From positions 1-32,450 of the forward strand of contig QJZS01000025.1 of NCBI GenBank assembly GCA_003247345.1: a stretch of DNA of 32,450 nt. The letters run 5' to 3'. Made by a program: the position numbers and the translations under genes. Source of the stretch: Spirochaetales bacterium (GTDB taxonomy: Bacteria; Spirochaetota; Spirochaetia; Sphaerochaetales; Sphaerochaetaceae). A model generated the notes under the pieces. The model saw only the letters and a program-made list of their open reading frames with translations, had not been told where the DNA came from and searched no databases. Each line of letters begins with the position of its first letter. The stretch's first letter is position 1. This document shows positions 29,647 to 32,450 of this stretch, in pieces.

Positions 29647-29683
29647 AAAAGAAAACCGACCTTTCTTGATAGAAAAGTCGGCT
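29647..29683 (-). terminator. Rho-independent terminator after rpsG
   Basis: Minus strand GCCGACTTTTCT-ATCA-AGAAAGGTCGGT followed by TTTCTTTT, shortly after the rpsG stop. Confidence 0.9.
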
Positions 29684-29700
29684 TTTTGGTTGATAATTTA

Positions 29701-30186
<486 letters not shown>

Positions 30187-30189
30187 TTA

Positions 30190-30564
30190 TTAAGCCTTGG
30201 GCTTCTTTGCACCGTATTTGGAGCGACTTCTCTTACGATCTGCAACACCAAGAGTATCCTTGGCACCGCGAACAATGTGATAACGAACACCAGGAAGGTC
30301 CTTGACTCTTCCACCGCGCAGAAGAACAACCGAGTGCTCCTGCAGGTTATGTCCGATACCGGGAATATACGCGGTAACTTCGATTCCGTTGGAAAGTCGC
30401 ACACGAGCAACTTTTCTAAGTGCAGAGTTAGGCTTCTTTGGGGTGACAGTCATGACCCTGGTGCAAACACCACGTTTCTGGGGACAACCATCGAGGGCTG
30501 GAGACTTCGTCTTTGATACGATTGTCTTTCTTCCCTTTCTAATCAGCTGATTAATAGTAGGCAT
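30190..30564 (-). CDS. rpsL: 30S ribosomal protein S12
   Basis: [57 protein letters not shown]; start at 30564 after AGGGAG. Confidence 0.98.
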   Translation of the reverse strand: MPTINQLIRKGRKTIVSKTKSPALDGCPQKRGVCTRVMTVTPKKPNSALRKVARVRLSNGIEVTAYIPGIGHNLQEHSVVLLRGGRVKDLPGVRYHIVRGAKDTLGVADRKRSRSKYGAKKPKA

Positions 30565-30623
30565 CTTTTGGATACACTCCCTTAATTTTCTCTGACCCAC
30601 TGCATCTCACAAAAACAGGGATC

Positions 30624-30646
30624 TGTGCCACCCTACGGGCAGCACA
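30624..30646 (-). repeat. Strong hairpin in the rpoC-rpsL intergenic region
   Basis: Minus strand TGTGCTGCCC-GTA-GGGTGGCACA, 10-bp stem including two G-U pairs; U5 lies ~8 nt downstream. Confidence 0.7.
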
Positions 30647-30702
30647 TCATATGTAAAATCCGTAACCCAGCATGGACACGGTGGTGTGGTTTCTCACGAT
30701 CG

Positions 30703-30719
30703 GTAACGAGTTCCGTTAC
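30703..30719. repeat. Small hairpin downstream of the rpoC stop
   Basis: gtaacg-agttc-cgttac, perfect 6-bp stem. Confidence 0.65.
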
Positions 30720-30737
30720 GCCAACAGGCGGTTCCGG

Positions 30738-32450
30738 TTATTCGTCTCCCAAATCGTCCACATCCACGGCATCACCTACGGACTTCATGTCTGCTAAATC
30801 CTCAATGTCAAAATCATCGTCTCCGATCATCTCCTGATGACGGGAAGCTTTCACTGCATCAACTTTTTGCTGCAATTTCAACAACTCTTCATCTTTGAGC
30901 TTTACATCTCGGTAGACACGCATGCCGGTTCCGGCAGGAATCAAATGGCCGATGATGACATTTTCCTTCAATCCACGCAACTCATCTTTACTACCAGCAA
31001 TTGCGGCATTTGTCAAGACCTTGGTGGTCTCCTGGAAGGAGGCAGCACTGATAAATGAATCGATGCTCAAGGATGCTCGGGTAATACCAAGAAGGAGTGG
31101 CTGTGCAACTGCAGGTTCACCGCCTTCTACCATAACCCGTTCATTCTCCTCGAAGAACCGATACTTATCAACTTGCTGTCCGTGGATCAAGTTGGTATCA
31201 CCAACATGCACCACTTCTACTTTGCGGAGCATCTGTCTCACGATAACACCCAAGTGCTTGTCGTTGATTTGTACGCCCTGCATTCGATAGACTTCCTGGA
31301 CCTCGTCCACAAGGAATGACTGCAAAGCATTCTCACCGAGGATGTCAAGGATATCATGTGGATCGATTGAACCGTCACATAATGGCTCGGCTGCTTCAAC
31401 AAGGTCACCGTCACGAACGAGCAGGTTTCTGCCCATCGGGACCATGTGCTTGTATTCACCCCCAAACGGATCGGTAACGAGAATCGTTCTCTTTCCTTTC
31501 ACGATATTGCCAAAGGCCACCTGCCCGGCAACCTGTGCCAAGACTGTAGCCACCCTAGGTCTTCGAGCTTCAAAGAGCTCTCCAACACGGGGAAGACCAC
31601 CGGTGATGTCTTTGGTTTTCACACCTTCTTTCAACAACTTCGCAAGAATCATGCCCTTGGGCACCTTTATGTTGTCTTGAATCTGCAAATAGGATCCACC
31701 CGGCAACAAATAGACTGCAAGTACATCACCCTTTCCATGTTCCCCGCTGGTGATTTCAATGCGAGGTTGCAAGGATTCAAGGCTATGCTCGGTAATCTTC
31801 TTCTCGATGTTTCCAGTCTCTTCGTTGACTTCCTCAACCAAGGTAGTCCCCAACTTGATATCTACAAAGTGGGAGAAACCACCTTCCTCAGCAAGAACAG
31901 GCTCACTGAAGGGGTCGAATGTTACCAACGGAGTCTTGGGCTCAAGGAAGACACCACTCTCAATCAACAGCTCAGATCCAGTCTTTACGACCTGATCGGT
32001 AGAATGTCCAACCAAATAGACTCTTGATCCATCAATCTTGACGGTACCATTCTCTTCACTATTAATGACCTCTCCATCTTTTTCATAGAAAGGAACACCC
32101 TTTGCAATAACCACACCATCTTTTACAAGAAGCTTGTCGAAAGACGATGCTTCCAAAATTGTATTTACACGGAAGTACTCAATATGTCCCTTACGGGTGA
32201 ATACATCCACACCATCACTTTCCCTGATTACACGAGTACCGGTGATATTACCGATAATCACAGGATAATTGAAGGAAAGTTTGCTTTCCTCAGAACTGGT
32301 TGAAGCAGTACCACCGACGTGGAAGGTACGCATCGTCAACTGAGTTCCAGGCTGACCGATGGACTGGGCAGCGATGATACCGACAGCCTCACCAATGACG
32401 ACAGGGCGGTTGGTTGCAAGGTTACGTCCATAACACTTGCGGCAAACACC
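30738..32450 (-). CDS. rpoC: DNA-directed RNA polymerase subunit beta' (3' part; 5' end beyond the window)
   Basis: Reading frame continues to the right edge: [50 protein letters not shown]..., typical beta' C-terminal region. Confidence 0.98.
   Translation of the reverse strand, partial: GVCRKCYGRNLATNRPVVIGEAVGIIAAQSIGQPGTQLTMRTFHVGGTASTSSEESKLSFNYPVIIGNITGTRVIRESDGVDVFTRKGHIEYFRVNTILEASSFDKLLVKDGVVIAKGVPFYEKDGEVINSEENGTVKIDGSRVYLVGHSTDQVVKTGSELLIESGVFLEPKTPLVTFDPFSEPVLAEEGGFSHFVDIKLGTTLVEEVNEETGNIEKKITEHSLESLQPRIEITSGEHGKGDVLAVYLLPGGSYLQIQDNIKVPKGMILAKLLKEGVKTKDITGGLPRVGELFEARRPRVATVLAQVAGQVAFGNIVKGKRTILVTDPFGGEYKHMVPMGRNLLVRDGDLVEAAEPLCDGSIDPHDILDILGENALQSFLVDEVQEVYRMQGVQINDKHLGVIVRQMLRKVEVVHVGDTNLIHGQQVDKYRFFEENERVMVEGGEPAVAQPLLLGITRASLSIDSFISAASFQETTKVLTNAAIAGSKDELRGLKENVIIGHLIPAGTGMRVYRDVKLKDEELLKLQQKVDAVKASRHQEMIGDDDFDIEDLADMKSVGDAVDVDDLGDE

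Overview
This window is mostly core housekeeping DNA from a spirochaete. The affiliation is inferred from a SpiroCoCo-like coiled-coil protein and gene order; Sphaerochaeta-like is my best guess. All genes but one read on the minus strand. In transcription order (right to left) they are: the rpoC 3' part; rpsL-rpsG with its own terminator; tuf plus the S10/spc/alpha ribosomal-protein cluster through rplQ, ending at a clear intrinsic terminator; rny-ymdB-tlyA with its own promoter; a lone plus-strand GerMN-domain gene; ptsI-der-HAD hydrolase-coiled-coil protein; grpE-dnaK-dnaJ-rlmB; and the first codons of another gene at the left edge. I found no mobile elements, CRISPR arrays, rRNA or tRNA genes, or accessory gene islands. 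The most interesting signals are in non-coding DNA. First, a roughly 280-nt tuf/S10-operon leader lies behind a textbook promoter. It contains several hairpins, two mutually exclusive helices, and a stem abutting the tuf Shine-Dalgarno. Second, strong intercistronic hairpins sit after tuf, dnaK and dnaJ and could tune gene stoichiometry. Low-complexity protein extensions (the acidic coiled-coil tail and the Lys/Ala tail on L17) are also worth a look. No unambiguous new gene system is visible.
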